In this document: positions 31,908-45,965 of the stretch, one piece after another
How the letters are laid out: each line of letters begins with the position of its first letter
How positions within the stretch are numbered: position 1 is the stretch's first letter
Assembly (NCBI GenBank): GCA_003999685.1
Contig: CP021225.1
Coordinates: 806,001-870,000 of the forward strand
Direction: 5' to 3'
DNA length: 64,000 nucleotides
Source: Taiwanofungus camphoratus
Taxonomy: Eukaryota > Basidiomycota > Agaricomycetes > Polyporales > Taiwanofungaceae
Notes under the pieces: generated by a model
Database searches by the model: none
Seen by the model: the letters and a program-made list of their open reading frames with translations, nothing else
What the model was told of the DNA's origin: nothing
Program-made: the position numbers and the translations under genes

Positions 31908-34176
31908 TCATTCCTCTGCTTCCCCCGCGACGATGACGTCGTCTGGAGGATGTGTATCAGTATTGTGTTTCAAGAGAAGAAGACGGATTTTTACCAATCT
32001 TGAGCACGGCTCGTACCAGCTGATGTCGTTGGATTCAGCTTCAGCCTTATGCAAGGACCAAATCGCAACCAATTACGCACCTGAGTTGCTAGTAGATACT
32101 GTTGCCGCTTAGAGATGAGCGGGTCATACACGAACTGGTCCTTCATATCTGCGACATAGATACCCATTTCAATGAGGTCACCATGAAAGTTCCCCCGACG
32201 AGGAGACTCGACGCACCGTTGTTACCCTTGCTTAGGCAGTCAATGCCTAGCGTCGAGTTGCCCTCCTTCACCTGCCTGCTCTTAACTTCTGCCAGGGTCT
32301 CAATAGGTGACAGACCGCTGTTCTCAGCCAGAGCGAGCGGGACAGCATCCAACGCAGAGGCGAACGCGCGCATGGCGTATTGCTCGATGGTTGGAATCTA
32401 GGGCAATGGCATGGGTCAGAATATTGGACAAGGAACAAATGCTGAGGAAGGGCCAAGCATTACCTCATCAGCAGCTTTTGCGACCGCCATTGAACAGCTG
32501 ATGTCAGCCGCTCCTCCACCATAGACCACGCGATTGTCTACGACAAGGTTGCGAACAGCGCATAGTGCGTCATGTAGAGCACGTTTCGCCTCGTCAACAA
32601 TCTAAGCAGTAAAATGACAGTTTGCGTGAACGTCATTCCAGAACCACTGATATGCATATCAGGACCTACCATCTTGTTGCTACCTCTTACAAAGACGGTC
32701 ACTGTCCGAGGGTTCGCACACTCCTCGATGACGAGCATTTTATCACGCGTTGTGCCGAAGGAGACCTCACGGACGAGGCCTGCCTTGCCCAGCTTTTCCG
32801 GAGTGAGGTCCTCGAACCGGGGAACAATGCGTCCATTGGTGGCAATGGCAATCAGCTACGAAAAACGGTCAGTCCTCGCCCCTGCCAATGAGCCATTAGC
32901 CCACCTCGATTTCTGGCCCTCCAACCCACCGAACGGCAGGAAGGTCATTCTGCATCAGCAGATGGTTCGCCTCATCATCAAAGCCCCACTGGCAAATCAC
33001 CAGGTTCGCGCCTGTATCCTTCACACGCTTGATCATATCCTCGAACTTGCCCTTCTCGTACTCCCGCAGCCGCCGGTACTCTTCTACGCTCGTAATATCG
33101 AGCTTGTGCTTCGTCTTTGGACGCGGTGGCTCGAACGGACATGTGAGAATCGCAAGCCTTGCATCGTGCACGGTATGTGGCATTTGCGGGTGCGACATGT
33201 CCTTGTCGACAAGCACGCCTTTGATCAGTGACGTGTCTGCGAGCGAGCCCCCAACCTTGCCGTCGACTTTGATCATATCGAAGGGCACGTCCTTTCGCTC
33301 AAAGTCTGCCACCGATAATACAGCATCCACAGCGATTTCGGCAAACTTCTGGTGTTCTTTTGAGACGCTGCGCACGGTGTAAGACATCCACGCATCAAGA
33401 AACGGTACCCCACTGACATTTTACTGCCCAGACTTGTCATGGCAGTTTTCACAAGGTTGGAAGTATCGGATTTTGAGAATTCTACGCGGTCTGAGATGCG
33501 GTCCAGATGTTCCACGGCCACGACGCATGCTCGATCGAAACCGTCTGCTATTCGAATTGGATGGATTCCACGATCAAGCAGCGCCTCGCTCTGTTCCAAA
33601 AGCGCACCCGCAAGCACTGAGACTGGAGGTTAGCCATCCATGTATGATGTAGTGAACAAAACAACTTACCGACAACGCCTGTTGTTCCATCTCCAATCTC
33701 ATCGTCTTGACTTTTCGACAACTGTACTAAAAGCTTTGCGATCTGGTGCTCCACCTCCATCTGACTGAGAATCGTTGCTCCATCATTCGTAACTGTGATA
33801 TCACCATCCGGAGAGATCAAAATTTTATCGAGACCTGATGGTGGGGTCAGCAGCCTTGAAGGACAACCACAAGCATCTTGCGGAACGACGGTCACTCACC
33901 CCGAGGGCCGAGAGATGTGCGGATAATATTAGCCACTGTTCGCGCAGCTAGAATATGTGACTATAGCGTAGCGATTGAGGCACACGTCAAAATTCCGGGC
34001 ATAACCACTTACTTTAATCGCCTGCACACCATGACTGCGGGTCTTCTTGCCCTGTTCCCGAAGAATGATGAAGGGCCGACCATACTGCATGGAGTTTTTC
34101 CGTTATCCCTGTTCTTCCATAGATGTAAGATATATAATACCTCGTCCGTTGCATACAAAGCCTGTGGTTCAGCCAT
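31908..34176 (-). CDS. CCT5: T-complex protein 1 subunit epsilon (CCT5)
   Basis: About ten exons on the minus strand encode the epsilon subunit of the cytosolic chaperonin TRiC/CCT, which folds actin, tubulin and other proteins. The start reads [12 protein letters not shown]. The equatorial ATP-binding motifs are [15 protein letters not shown] and GDGTTGVVV. Epsilon-specific segments are [57 protein letters not shown] and [10 protein letters not shown]. The C-terminal region contains [22 protein letters not shown] and [10 protein letters not shown], and the last two exons give [12 protein letters not shown]. The protein is complete at about the usual 540-560 residues. It is convergent with the CRAL-TRIO gene, 278 bp from stop to stop. 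Confidence 0.95.
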
Positions 34177-34750
34177 GTTTGGGATCAAGACGCGTACCAG
34201 TGAGAGTAGCGACTTCCGACGGCTGTGACCGATATGTGACAGGTAAAAGGCCCGTCACGCTGCTGAGGAGCTCACTTGTTTTGTGCTGCAGTGCAGTGAA
34301 GCCTGTTGTTGTTGCAATGGATTAAAGACTACAGATTTGCAGAATGTATGCATGTATTTACTGTACCATACATAGCCCCGTCAAGATATCACTGATGAGT
34401 CAACCCAGTGCTATTTGGAATAATGACTTTGTTTAGCCTGTGCATATCGCTGGTGTTGTTACTCAAGAGCATGAGAAGTATATGTGCTCCAGTCAATCGC
34501 ATTGAATTCCACGTCTGTACATTACACTTAGTCATCTTGGAAATCCTATCATTGATGGGATTGTCAATTGCGATCTACAAGTCCGGTCTCGTTCTCGCAA
34601 GCAAAGTCTGGAATGAAAATACAGAGAAAAAGAGGTATAGTCTTGGCCGTCGGATGAGCTACACATGTATGTAACATGGATAATATGTACTGTATTATAT
34701 GACATCAAAGACAGAATGCAGACTACCAAGTGCAGCGCGGACAGAGCAAA
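34177..34750. other. Intergenic region between CCT5 and PP2A
   Basis: It contains the CCT5 promoter and the PP2A 3' UTR. A short plus-strand frame with hydrophobic residues (34408-34674) is not supported by any family or intron pattern. Confidence 0.4.
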
Positions 34751-36141
<1,391 letters not shown>

Positions 36142-36500
36142 ATATTTTGGACGTCGGGGGTGGAAGTAGCCTAACAATGGTTTATTTGGGCGCAGGGTGA
36201 ATGATACGCGTGAAAGGTGATGCTGCCAGGTCTGCGCAGAGTCCAAGATCTTGTCAGTCACAAAATGTCACACTGTGTGACATAGGAGGTTGTGACAGCA
36301 TGAATGCGTGGGAAGCGATTGATTTCATCCTTGCGCCTGCAGGCTCCGGCGCTGCCACACTCCTCTTGACTCGCTACTGCGACAGCGTCTGCTCGCTATA
36401 ATCCTTTGTGGATACCACCATCATCTGCACTCCTTTGACGACTTTACGGATCGAACGGTAGCAAGTATCAGCCCGCAGACAAAGGAACCGATCACTCAGT
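36142..36500. promoter_or_regulatory. Divergent PP2A / eIF1A promoter with a TGTCAC dyad
   Basis: Only 359 bp separates the two start codons. At 36265-36283 lies the inverted repeat ATGTCACACTGTGTGACAT, with two 9-bp arms around one central base. Further TTGTCA (36251-36256) and TTGTGACA (36290-36297) half-sites flank it. The clustering suggests a dimeric transcription-factor site serving one or both genes. This is inference from the sequence alone. Confidence 0.5.
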
Positions 36501-37214
36501 ATGCCTAAGGTGAGTCGTAGTAGGTTTATCACCTTGAATCTCACACTGTGATGCTGACGAATCAACTTTGTACAGAATAAAGGAAAGGTCTGCCTAGGAT
36601 CTTATCCAAGTGCGAATGAGACCGTGTGCTGACACTGCTCACAACAGGGAGGCAAAAACCGGAGACGTGGAAAGAACGAGAACGACGATGACAAGCGTGA
36701 GCTGGTCTTCAGGGAAGACGGGCAAGAATACGCACAAGTAACGAAGATGCTTGGTAATGGAAGGCTTGAGGCGCAGTGCTTCGACGGTGAAAAGCGACTG
36801 GCCCATATTCGAGGCAAGATGAGGAAGAAAGTACGTTTCTCTTCCGTATGCGTACACGTCTTATTGCTTGCTTACGGTGTTATTGGCCTCGTCTCTGATA
36901 GGTATGGATCAACCAAGGAGATATCATCCTATTGTCCCTGCGAGATTTCCAAGATGACAAGGCGGACGTCATCGTCAAGTACACTGCTGACGAAGCGAGG
37001 AGTCGTACGTGCCATATCCTTACTCAGCCTAGAATTCATGCTAATGTTAGATAACTTTACCCTTTTCTTCACGCTTCACTAATGCGCAGTCAAAGCGTAT
37101 GGCGAGCTTCCAGAGAACGCCAAGATCAATGAGACCGAGACGTTCGGTGATGAAGAGGGCGAGTGTACATTTGAGTTCGGGGATGAAGGGGAGGTGGACA
37201 TCGACGATATTTGA
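36501..37214 (+). CDS. TIF11: Translation initiation factor eIF1A
   Basis: Five exons (36501-36509, 36576-36587, 36648-36830, 36902-37004, 37090-37214) give 143 residues, the normal length. The basic N terminus [16 protein letters not shown] is followed by [21 protein letters not shown], the OB-fold strands [39 protein letters not shown] and [11 protein letters not shown]. The acidic tail ends in DIDDI, the residues that bind eIF5B. eIF1A sits in the A site of the small ribosomal subunit and promotes scanning and subunit joining. The first two exons are only 9 and 12 nt (MPK and NKGK). Confidence 0.95.
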
Positions 37215-37667
37215 GGTGTATTTCTATCCGTCTGTATCCGTCATCGGTGTGTACACGAGCGCCGCTAGAGCGTTTAATTGTATCTCTGGCTTACGTCTTG
37301 ACGGCATTGTGACCTAGACTACGACCTCCGACGATTTCATGTTGCATCTGTTCCCACAATAGTATTTTATTTCTTCTGCATCCCTTGCTGTCACAAAATC
37401 TGAGATATTGCGCTCTACCTCTCGGACCGTTCTGATCTATCTTTGCTGTGAGTATTCGCCTCTACTTTTATTGCTCGACAGACATTGTCACGTCTGTCTC
37501 CTGTAGCTATCGCCAGCTGCCGGTGCTCCAAGAACAATTTGTAGGGTTATCGAGCACTAACCTGAGTCAAATTTCTCGTCGACAGGCAAGTGTTAACATG
37601 GAGAAGATAGAGTACTTTATATCAGCATTGCTAGCTTCGTAAAAGATATAAAACAACATTGACTCCT
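37215..37667. other. Convergent intergenic region
   Basis: Lies between the eIF1A stop (plus) and the WD40 gene stop (minus). Only UTR-like sequence is apparent. Confidence 0.4.
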
Positions 37668-39804
37668 TTACCAGTAGGTATCACCCATTGTGGCATTACC
37701 ATATGCAGGTAGTTGTCTTGGATTTGCATCTGCTTTGAATGCATAGCGGACTACACGAAATCTCAGTTGATGTTTCACAAAGAGGTACATAACACTGACA
37801 AAGCCTATGGTCGCCTGCATCAAAACAGTAACCGAAGAATTGCTCTCCATGGTAGGCCTTTGATGGCCAGCATCGTTCTTCATCCTCGTCAAAACCGTCA
37901 TCATCTTCGTCCTCATAGTCTTCGTCATCACCTGCCATGTCCTGATCCACTACTTCATCGCCCTGAATATCAGGATGATCCTCTGCCCATCTTGGTATCT
38001 TAGCTTGTCTATAATCATGTGTGTGGCCAAGACGATCCATGTATTCACACTCGGTTGCAGCATAGAGAGTGGAATGACGTGAGTCCCAGGTCATGGATAC
38101 GACTGCATTGTTCCCCGTAGCCAACTCATAGATAGTAGCTCGTGCACGAACGTCCCACATCTTGATCTGTTGACTCGACTGTCCCGCAGAGAAAATGGCT
38201 AAAATCATAGAAGTTGGAAATTCAATTAGTTCGGGATCGGTCTAGCGGATGACATACTGGGAATTCCATCTGGATGGACGAGAACAACATCCGGGCAAGA
38301 TTCCTGCCGTTTACCATGATCGAAAGTGATCGTGGGCAGAGGGTGGCGCACGTCGAATAATCTGACGAAACCATCGCTGCCAGCAGTTGCAAACACGTTT
38401 GGATCACCTTCACTTGTGGAAAAGCTTTCAACGTCGCCACCATGCCCCAAATACCGTGCAATAGTCTGTCCGCCATGCTCCAAGTCGAGGGACACGCAGG
38501 CATAGCTTCGGCTGCGTCTTCCACTCTCACCACTAAGCATATGCCCAGTCGGTTTGTGCAGGTGCCAAACCTGTGGGCTGAACTCGCTATCGGCAAGTTT
38601 GATCGTGGTGTGAGGGTTACTGCCCGTGGACAGCTCGATGTCACCGCCGTCATTGTCTCTCCAGCTATCTTCAGTGTTAAATTTGTCGGATCCGATATGC
38701 TTTTTGCCGGGTCCATGGGTCTCCAGATCATCAATATTCCACACAACCGCCTCACCGTGGCCTGCGCGAACAATACGACCGTTGGGTAAGATAGCGATTC
38801 CCCCGTTATACTTGTCGCATCGCAAGGTGTGCACTGCGTTAGCAGACTTGCGTCGGCCTGACGGTAAGCTCCATGAAAAAGACTTGATCCTATAGCTATC
38901 GGACACAAAGATAAGCTTTCTCTCTTCATCCAGTGTTAGTTGATGTGCAACTTCAGATAACCCAGGGTCTATGGATAAGCCTTCGGACAAGAAATCGCCG
39001 TCGGCACCATCGTCAACGGGATAAACGTGAATGACTGGATCGCGATTCTTCCATCCACCAGCGGCCGCGACAGCCAGACATGATCCACCTGAGGACATTG
39101 CAATCGCACTCGGGGAGAAAATCCGATCGTTCGTGATTTCGCATCGTGCGTGATATATGACATTGGCCGAGGGAGTGGCGTCCGTGGCAGACATACCAAC
39201 GCCCGGACGAAACCGCGCAAGGCGAGTCGTGTTTGCGTGCGGTTGAGAAAACTTATTCCAGGGCCCGGGGCCTGGTATAGGTGGCATAGTCGCTTGGAAC
39301 AAATCAATTTGTAATTTGTAGGTGGCTTTTTGTAATTTACTGCTGTACCTACCAGGTGCCCCCATCGTCCCAATGATGTCTCTGACGAATGGGATCATAA
39401 CATCGATCATGCCTTGACCTACATTTAAAATAGATGATATGGTCTGATACGACAGTCGATACCAAATACCACGTACTAAAAGGCATCTTAAGACTGTCTG
39501 AGACAAGCGGTGCGGTATCATCGTAAGCAAAGGGAGGCATAAAGTCGAAAAGATCAGCATCTCCATAGGCAAGCAATACACCTTTATTAATAATGTAATG
39601 CGCCTTATCGACTATAAGCTTGAAGTCAGAGGTACCACTGGCTTCGGCTTCGCGGACCAAAGCACATGCGTCACGTAGAATTTGTACTAAGACTCCCCCT
39701 TGATCGGTCTCATCATCGTCATCGTTGTCTACGAAGGCATCGAGTCTTCTTTCAAGCTCCTCAAGTCTGGATAGCCAAAAGAAGGATTGCTCTTGTACGG
39801 ACAT
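37668..39804 (-). CDS. WD40-type protein of unknown function
   Basis: Minus-strand exons encode a protein of roughly 600 residues. An N-terminal helical region (MSVQEQSFFWLSRLEELERR, then acidic DNDDDDETDQ) precedes a beta-propeller. Blade-like segments include SPSAIAMSSGGSCLAVAAAG, GGIAILPNGRIVRAGHGEAV, NVFATAGSDGFVRLFDVRHP and AGQSSQQIKMWDVRARATIY. After the propeller there is an Asp/Glu-rich acidic stretch and a short final exon ending GNATMGDTYW. It is probably a scaffold, but I cannot tie it to a named complex. The first in-frame ATG is 39804; frame open upstream of this lacks an ATG. A short divergent promoter (about 265 bp) is shared with the TRP channel gene. Confidence 0.78.
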
Positions 39805-40068
39805 GTCAGTCTCGAGTCTGCTTTCAGCGACAATGAATACGGGAGTGGTCCGAGTCAAGACGCGCCGTCGATCCGCCACAACCGCGTTGTTGCAGACAGC
39901 TGCACTACCACGTGACCAACATCGTTCAATTGAAAGCTATTGAAAGTCACGGTCTTGCAATATTTCTGGCCGACAGTCAGCAAACGTTGCCACCTCGAGA
40001 AACCATAGTGCCAGTCCGAGAGTAATCATCACTGGTGCTGAACTTGTCTCATTGACAGCTGTCTCGAC
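39805..40068. promoter_or_regulatory. Divergent promoter, WD40 gene / TRP channel
   Basis: 264 bp lies between two opposite start codons. No specific motif is evident. Confidence 0.4.
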
Positions 40069-43000
40069 ATGGATGAAGAACAATCAAGGACGCTCCTTAC
40101 TCCCACTCCCGAGTTCCTCGCGTCTGTCAAGGTGTATCCGTTGATACCCAGCATTAAGAAAGATGTCGTGGTAAGCTCACTCGGTGATATATCCTTCTAA
40201 GCTCATGTTACCTTTGTGAAGAGAAACATCGGTGAGTTTTTATGCACGAGTATTGAATGTATTCATTTAAATCTCCCTTGCCAGACACTGCGTTGAGCTG
40301 GGAGTACGCATATTTGATGATCTTTTAAGACACACTCTGACGAGTGTAAGACAGACAACTCGCTGCGTCTGATATTAATTTCGCCATAGTGCGACCTCTA
40401 GTATTCAAATACGCGAAGCTAGACAACATGGCAGTTGTGTATGCATGTTTCGCCGTTCGTTCGCACTTCCTGTCGGAAGCTGAGGAGGATTTGGCCTATT
40501 CCGGGATCATGTTCTCGAGGGCAAGCTTGTGTGAAATCCTGGCCATGAAGCTTCTGGGACACTTTACATCCAGTCAGATTCGACTTGTGGCCGCTTTGAC
40601 AGCGAGTTGGAGCCCTTTGGCCGGAGCTCCACCTGAAATTGTTCAGGGTGTCAAAGGAATTGTTGGGGACGATGATATGCATGATCCTCAGTGTGCCCTT
40701 GAGGTTTGTCAAGTTGAATGTAGAAAGCTATCAGATCTGACAATGATTGAGTCAGATGGCTATTGCTACCGAATCCAAAGCTTTCCTTTCCTCTCCCGTC
40801 GTCCAAACGGTTGTCAATGATATCTACGCAGGGCGTGTGGTATTTTCCATGTCCTCGAATCATTCCGTTCTCGCGGATAATTACAAACCTCGAGCTATTG
40901 AGATCTATGATTGCACGAAGGCTCCTTTCCTCGATCACTATAGGTTACGAGTACCGAGATATGGTGCCATTCTGGAGTTTTTCAACTTCGCACTCCTACT
41001 CACTACATTCCTACTTTGCCTGTCGAGTACGTTGACATCTCTGTCAAGTCGTGCTGTAGCTGATCTGATCATTCACCATAGACCGCGATATCAACAAAAT
41101 GAACGCTTTTGAGATAATTTTCATAATCTTCGCTGTAGCTTTTACCCTAGACGAATATACAGCATCAAAAGAACACGGATGGGACAGTAAGTTTATCAAG
41201 AGCATCCTTTGCTAGGCGTGATCGTTGATATCATGTGTTACTCCAGTTTATATAGCCAATGTTGCACATTTTATGCACCTGTTGGTAAACTCGGCTCATG
41301 TGCGTCTGACAGATGTGGAACGTCTTCGACACGTCGTTTGTCATCATCTTCTTTGCTTACCTGGGCTTCAGGATCAAGGGTCTCACTCATGGCGATGGTA
41401 AGTGACATTCCGAATAAAACCTGCTACCCGCGCTCACTCCTGTCTTTATTCTAGCGGATGCCTCCGACATGGGTTTTGATATCTTAGCATGCGGAGCTTG
41501 TATCCTTTTTCCACGGTGATAAGCTTGCTAATGCGGTGCGATTCTTCTCTAACAATGTTTACAGCTTGGCATTCTTCGCAGTGTCGAACAATGTTATCGT
41601 ATTGTGGATACATTTGCCTTTCAATATGCATACTTTATTTATGATTTAATTTGCAGGGCCCTGAGGGTGATGATAGCGGATTTCGTAGTTTTCATTGGAA
41701 TCGCAGCAATCTGTTTCTCTGGCCTTTTATTTACCCTACACAGCTTAGGTACGTTCTGGATGACTGTCACTCATACCCAGAACATGTTAATGATTAATGG
41801 CTCCTTCGTTTCAGCATCGGAAAAATGGAGCATAAAAGCTATCGCATGGCTCATGGTTCAAATCTGGTTCGGAAACACCTATCTCAGCTTCGGCCAGGCA
41901 GAGAGCTTTCATCCAATCTTCGGTCCGATCCTTATGACCGGTTTCGCGGCTCTTTCAAATACACTGCTGTTGACAAGTGGGTATCTGAACACTTGTTAAT
42001 CCTTCAGTTACTCATGGCGTATTGCAACAGTTTTAATTTCCATCTTATCGAACACGTTTGCTCGTATTGACGCGGTGAGTTTCAACTTTCTCATGTCATA
42101 GTGAATACCCTGGGGCTGTTGATAAACGTTTCCGCAGAATGCCAAGCAGGAGGTATCTCGCTCTACTTTTGGCAGCAAAGAGAATGACTGATGCACTCTT
42201 CACCTGCATTTTACAGTACCTCTTCCAGTATGCTATCTCGACTATCGAAGGGTGTGTTGATCCATCAGTTTAGTACGGTGCATGGACTTACGCCCATTTG
42301 ACTTAGCGTCAAGTCCGATGCTCTGTTCAGCTACCAACCACCGTTTAATTTGCTTGCATTCACAATTCTATGGCCATTGAGTTTCGTGGTGTCTCCAAGG
42401 GCTCTACATTCCGTGAACGTTTTTCTCATCAAGCTGACTGTAGGATCAAAACTATGTCCACTTGTTTTGTCTCAGATGGCTTACCTGGGCCTATAGTCCT
42501 TTCCTACGCTTGTTATCATTGGTATTTACGAGAGGTACCTTGCCCAAGGCCAAAAATGGCGAGAAAGTCGCTCAGATGCAGCACATCATCTATATACCCG
42601 CCTCACTCGCAAAATGAAGAATATACCCGTCCTGGATCTTCTAGGATCCACTTCTACAGACATTTACGACGCCATTTTCGATGTTGAGGCATCAAATGAG
42701 GACGACCTATTCGAGGACTCGGATGACGAAGCCTCTGCTCCTGCGCTATTGTCTTTCCCTTCGCATGATAGCTTGCGTCCGCCGTCCATTTCATACCCTT
42801 CTGATTCTCGATCGTCTGGGTTCCAAGCAGACTCACAGAGACTCCGTCGACACAGTAGTCTGCCCAGGTCACCACCAATGAGTAGGAGCAGGAGCAGAAG
42901 GGGTGGACCCTCTCCCAGCTTGTCCCCACGGCCCAGGAAAGTCACGCTTATTCCTATTGTATCATCAAGCTCTGGGGAGATCCAGACAGCAGGCCCACGT

Positions 43001-43340
43001 AGTCCGCTTAGCAAGCTGTATTCGGGCCGTAGAGAAGCATCGGCGTCACAAATCGAGAAGATGAATCATGCCACTGCCAGTGCAGAGGCAGGAATGAAGA
43101 GGGCGGAGGCATTGCTAGAGGATGTCCGCCACCTACCAGTGAACAAGCTGAAGGATGAGATGAAGGAGCTGCAGGTCAGTTTACATTTTGCGTGTGAATG
43201 GTTGACGGCAGTTCCTTTGACATGCATCACCTACCCTCCAGGATAGGCAAGCACGTATCGAAAACTTGTTACTCATGCTCACGCGGGGCATGAGGAATGA
43301 AACTGGATACCATCACTCCTCGAAGCATGAAACCTTGTAG
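40069..43340 (+). CDS. YVC1: YVC1-type TRP cation channel, vacuolar
   Basis: Many short exons encode a fungal TRP channel. The cytosolic N domain includes the TSSDINFAIVRPLVFKYAKLDN segment (split here by an intron upstream) and LNMAVVYACFAVRSHFL-like helices. Membrane segments follow: FEIIFIIFAVAFTLDEY, WNVFDTSFVIIFFAYLG, FDILACGACILFP, RVMIADFVVFIGIAAICFSG, then a pore region with TYLSFGQAESFHPIFGPILM and a last helix ending in SNTFARID. The C-terminal cytosolic tail is Ser/Asp-rich and ends with a coiled-coil-like segment to a TAG at 43340. Yeast Yvc1 releases vacuolar calcium on osmotic shock. The acidic DDLFEDSDDEAS patch in the tail resembles the calcium-sensing acidic region of Yvc1 (inference). 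Confidence 0.88.
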
Positions 43341-43802
43341 TGCATCACTTCTGTCTGGCATGATAGGTGATTATTGTTCTCTACCTACGGCGCCCGTACC
43401 ATACTTGTCATGAGGCAAAGCTTCTCTCAGCGGTACAATTCCTAACGCACATGGAATATGAACTTCGAGAAGTGAGAACAGAAGCCATGCAGAACAAAGG
43501 CAGGATGCAATAAGGCTATGTGGCGGTGATACAGTATTAGACGTTTAGTACAATGGTATCCATGTCCTGAGCTAGAGCTGAACCAGCAACCCCAAAATGA
43601 GTGATCGGCGATAACAGCCGTTAGAGTGACCCAAATATGATACATGGATGAATGTGAAAGGTGATAAAAATGTCCAACAGCTAGGTGTCGAGAGGAATGG
43701 GATAATGCACATCAATATTGCACACAACAGTCGCGGCGGATCTAACTGCCGTCAGAATCGAACGAAGTGGTGGCGAGAGTAGGGGGCAATACAGAGTCAT
43801 AA
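43341..43802. other. Convergent intergenic region
   Basis: Lies between the TRP channel stop (plus) and the kinase stop (minus). No feature was recognised beyond probable 3' UTRs. Confidence 0.4.
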
Positions 43803-45483
43803 CTAGTTGGTGGAACCTTCATGTGTGACGGAGGACATGGGGTGTGGTGTGTTGCGTCCATTATAGTCGTGCTCTTCTATCGGAGAACCGGTTTGCGAAC
43901 GCTCCGCGATAGTTGCCGTGGGCAATAAAGTGTTTGTTGCTGATTGCAAGACCTCAATGGGTTCAACATCGGCCTCATGGCCGGTTGTGACAATGGGCTG
44001 GTTGTGCGGGTAGTAAGATTTCCGCCTGGTCTTCGAGAAATCGTACACTGTGAACCTATTCGTCCAATAATCAATACGTGTGTGGAAATGTATGGACGCA
44101 AGACGTACTGTTCCTCGAGCTGTCGCATTTCAGGTTTCATTTTCTCTAGGTCGGGATGGGCTTTTCGCTTTTGATGGGTGAGGGGCTTGTCCACCATGAG
44201 AAACTCGTCCAGTTCGTGCGAGACATCAAAGTTTGCCTTCTTAATCTATACAACTACGGGTCAGCTCCTGCCGTTGAAGAGGCTATTCCATACGCACGTC
44301 TGGAACAAATGGCGGTTGCACATCCTTGCTCTCTAGACAATCCCAGTCAATAGAGGAGAACCATGGATGAGCTTGGACATCCTGAAATCCTTCACTTCTA
44401 CCCCGGCAACCAAGTCGTGACTTGGGACTTCTGTCCAAAATCTGCCTCACAGTCAAGCCGCGGAACATCAACGCACAGCTCAAAGGGCAACACTTACAGC
44501 CCGCAGGAAATTCCGCCCCTCTCCACTACAAATATCCTTCGCACTGGATGGGAACCTCAGTGGGTCCCTGAGGATTGAGTGTGTAATCATCTCCGATGTG
44601 CGCCCGTCGAACGGTCGCTTGTGGAAGAGCAACTCCCACGCGACGACGCCCAGGCTCCACCAATCTGCACACCATGTGTAGCCTTTGCGTCCTACGACCT
44701 CAGGAGCCATGTACGCCATACTTCCCGCGACGCTCGTATGCATCCGCCGCTCCGAATAGTGAATCGCCACGTTGAAATCAGTGACGTGTGCATGGCCCAT
44801 CGCGTCCAACAAGATGTTGTCGGGTTTCAGGTCTCTTGAGGTAATGTCACCATCTGTGCCATATAGGGGACTTGTGTGACTCACCGATGCATTATACGTT
44901 GTCGATGTAAATACTCTATTGCAGACGAGATCTCGGCTATCCAGAACCGTACAACTTCCTCCGGTATGCGTCCTGATCTTTCCAGGTGGACTGAAACAGC
45001 GTGCACGGTGAGGCAGACGCGAGACTGGACACGTAGCCACGTACATCTCAGATCCCCTCCAAGCATGAGATCCAGCACAAAAAAGCAGTTCTCGTCGTCC
45101 TGGAAGGCATAGCGCAGGTTGACGGTGAATGGGTGGTCAATCTAGCACGGCGGCAGGCTCGATACTAAAATTTCCAGTAGTGAGGATGGCATCGTACCTC
45201 CTCCAGTAGACGACGCTCTTGTATGATGTTTGCTACCGCTTTCTGTTTGATGCACCTTGCTTTGTCAATATATTTGAGGGCGTACAGCTTCTTCGATCGT
45301 TTGTGTTCTACTACTCGGACCTGCTCGTGCCCATCGTATCACAGAACGTCTTCAGAGCCCATCAGCGACGCTTACCTTGCCAAAGGCGCCTTTCCCGACT
45401 GCGCGATGCAAATTAAAATGATAGAGATCGACCTCACCATCGAAATCGACTGGCTGGGAGCAGCAACCAAGCACACCACCCAT
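43803..45483 (-). CDS. STK32/YANK-like AGC-related serine/threonine kinase
   Basis: Spliced minus-strand exons give a protein kinase. It begins MGGVLGCCSQPVDF, then DLYHFNLHRAVGKGAFGKV with the glycine loop. Next come FVLDLMLGGDLR, a helix with EEVVRFWIAEISSAIEYLHR, the catalytic loop HRDLKPDNILLD, the metal motif DFN (VTDFNVA) in place of DFG, and APEVVGRKGYTWCADWWSLG. DFN is the normal form in the STK32/YANK family, which supports that assignment. A C-terminal extension (DEFLMVDKPLTHQKRKA, then SKTRRKSYYPHNQP) follows. Gly2 with Cys7 and Cys8 would allow N-myristoylation plus palmitoylation, placing it at a membrane (inference). Confidence 0.87.
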
Positions 45484-45965
45484 AAGACAATAAGGATCGA
45501 ATTTTGGAAAGAGAGAGTGGAGGTGGGCGAGACAACTTATTGTCTGCGAGAACAAGAGGAACCAAAGCCGTCAGTGACAACCGAAACAAGTGGCATGGCA
45601 TCTTGTGCCTGCAACAATGGCAGACTCGGACACGTGGTTCGTATAATAACATAGATAAGATATAGATCCTCCCATCTTGCAACTTGCCATGATCGCAGGC
45701 TAGAAGAGACACACATAGACTAATATCCCCGCACGATCTTCCTGAGAATCGACCACAGCATCATCAAACGTCACATAATAGTGTCGCAACAGGGCCTTGT
45801 ATACTGAGCTCTTTGTTTCGCGGGACTTCTTCATCGAGATTCCCTGCACGAGATACACACCGTGACATTTGTGGTCATTTCCGACTTGGTAAGTGCGTCG
45901 TTACAATATACCGCATCTATCTGTTGGAACTCCTCTTATTATCAATTTAGCAATCGACCATCACC
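45484..45965. promoter_or_regulatory. Divergent promoter, kinase / macrodomain gene
   Basis: 482 bp lies between the opposite start codons. No specific motif can be supported. Confidence 0.35.

Noticed and set aside
34408-34674. Hydrophobic plus-strand frame between CCT5 and PP2A
   Set aside because: No family resemblance, no introns, and it sits in UTR or promoter sequence of two well-supported genes.
39805-39879. N-terminal extension of the WD40 protein up to 39879
   Set aside because: The codon at 39879 is GTG; the first in-frame ATG is at 39804.
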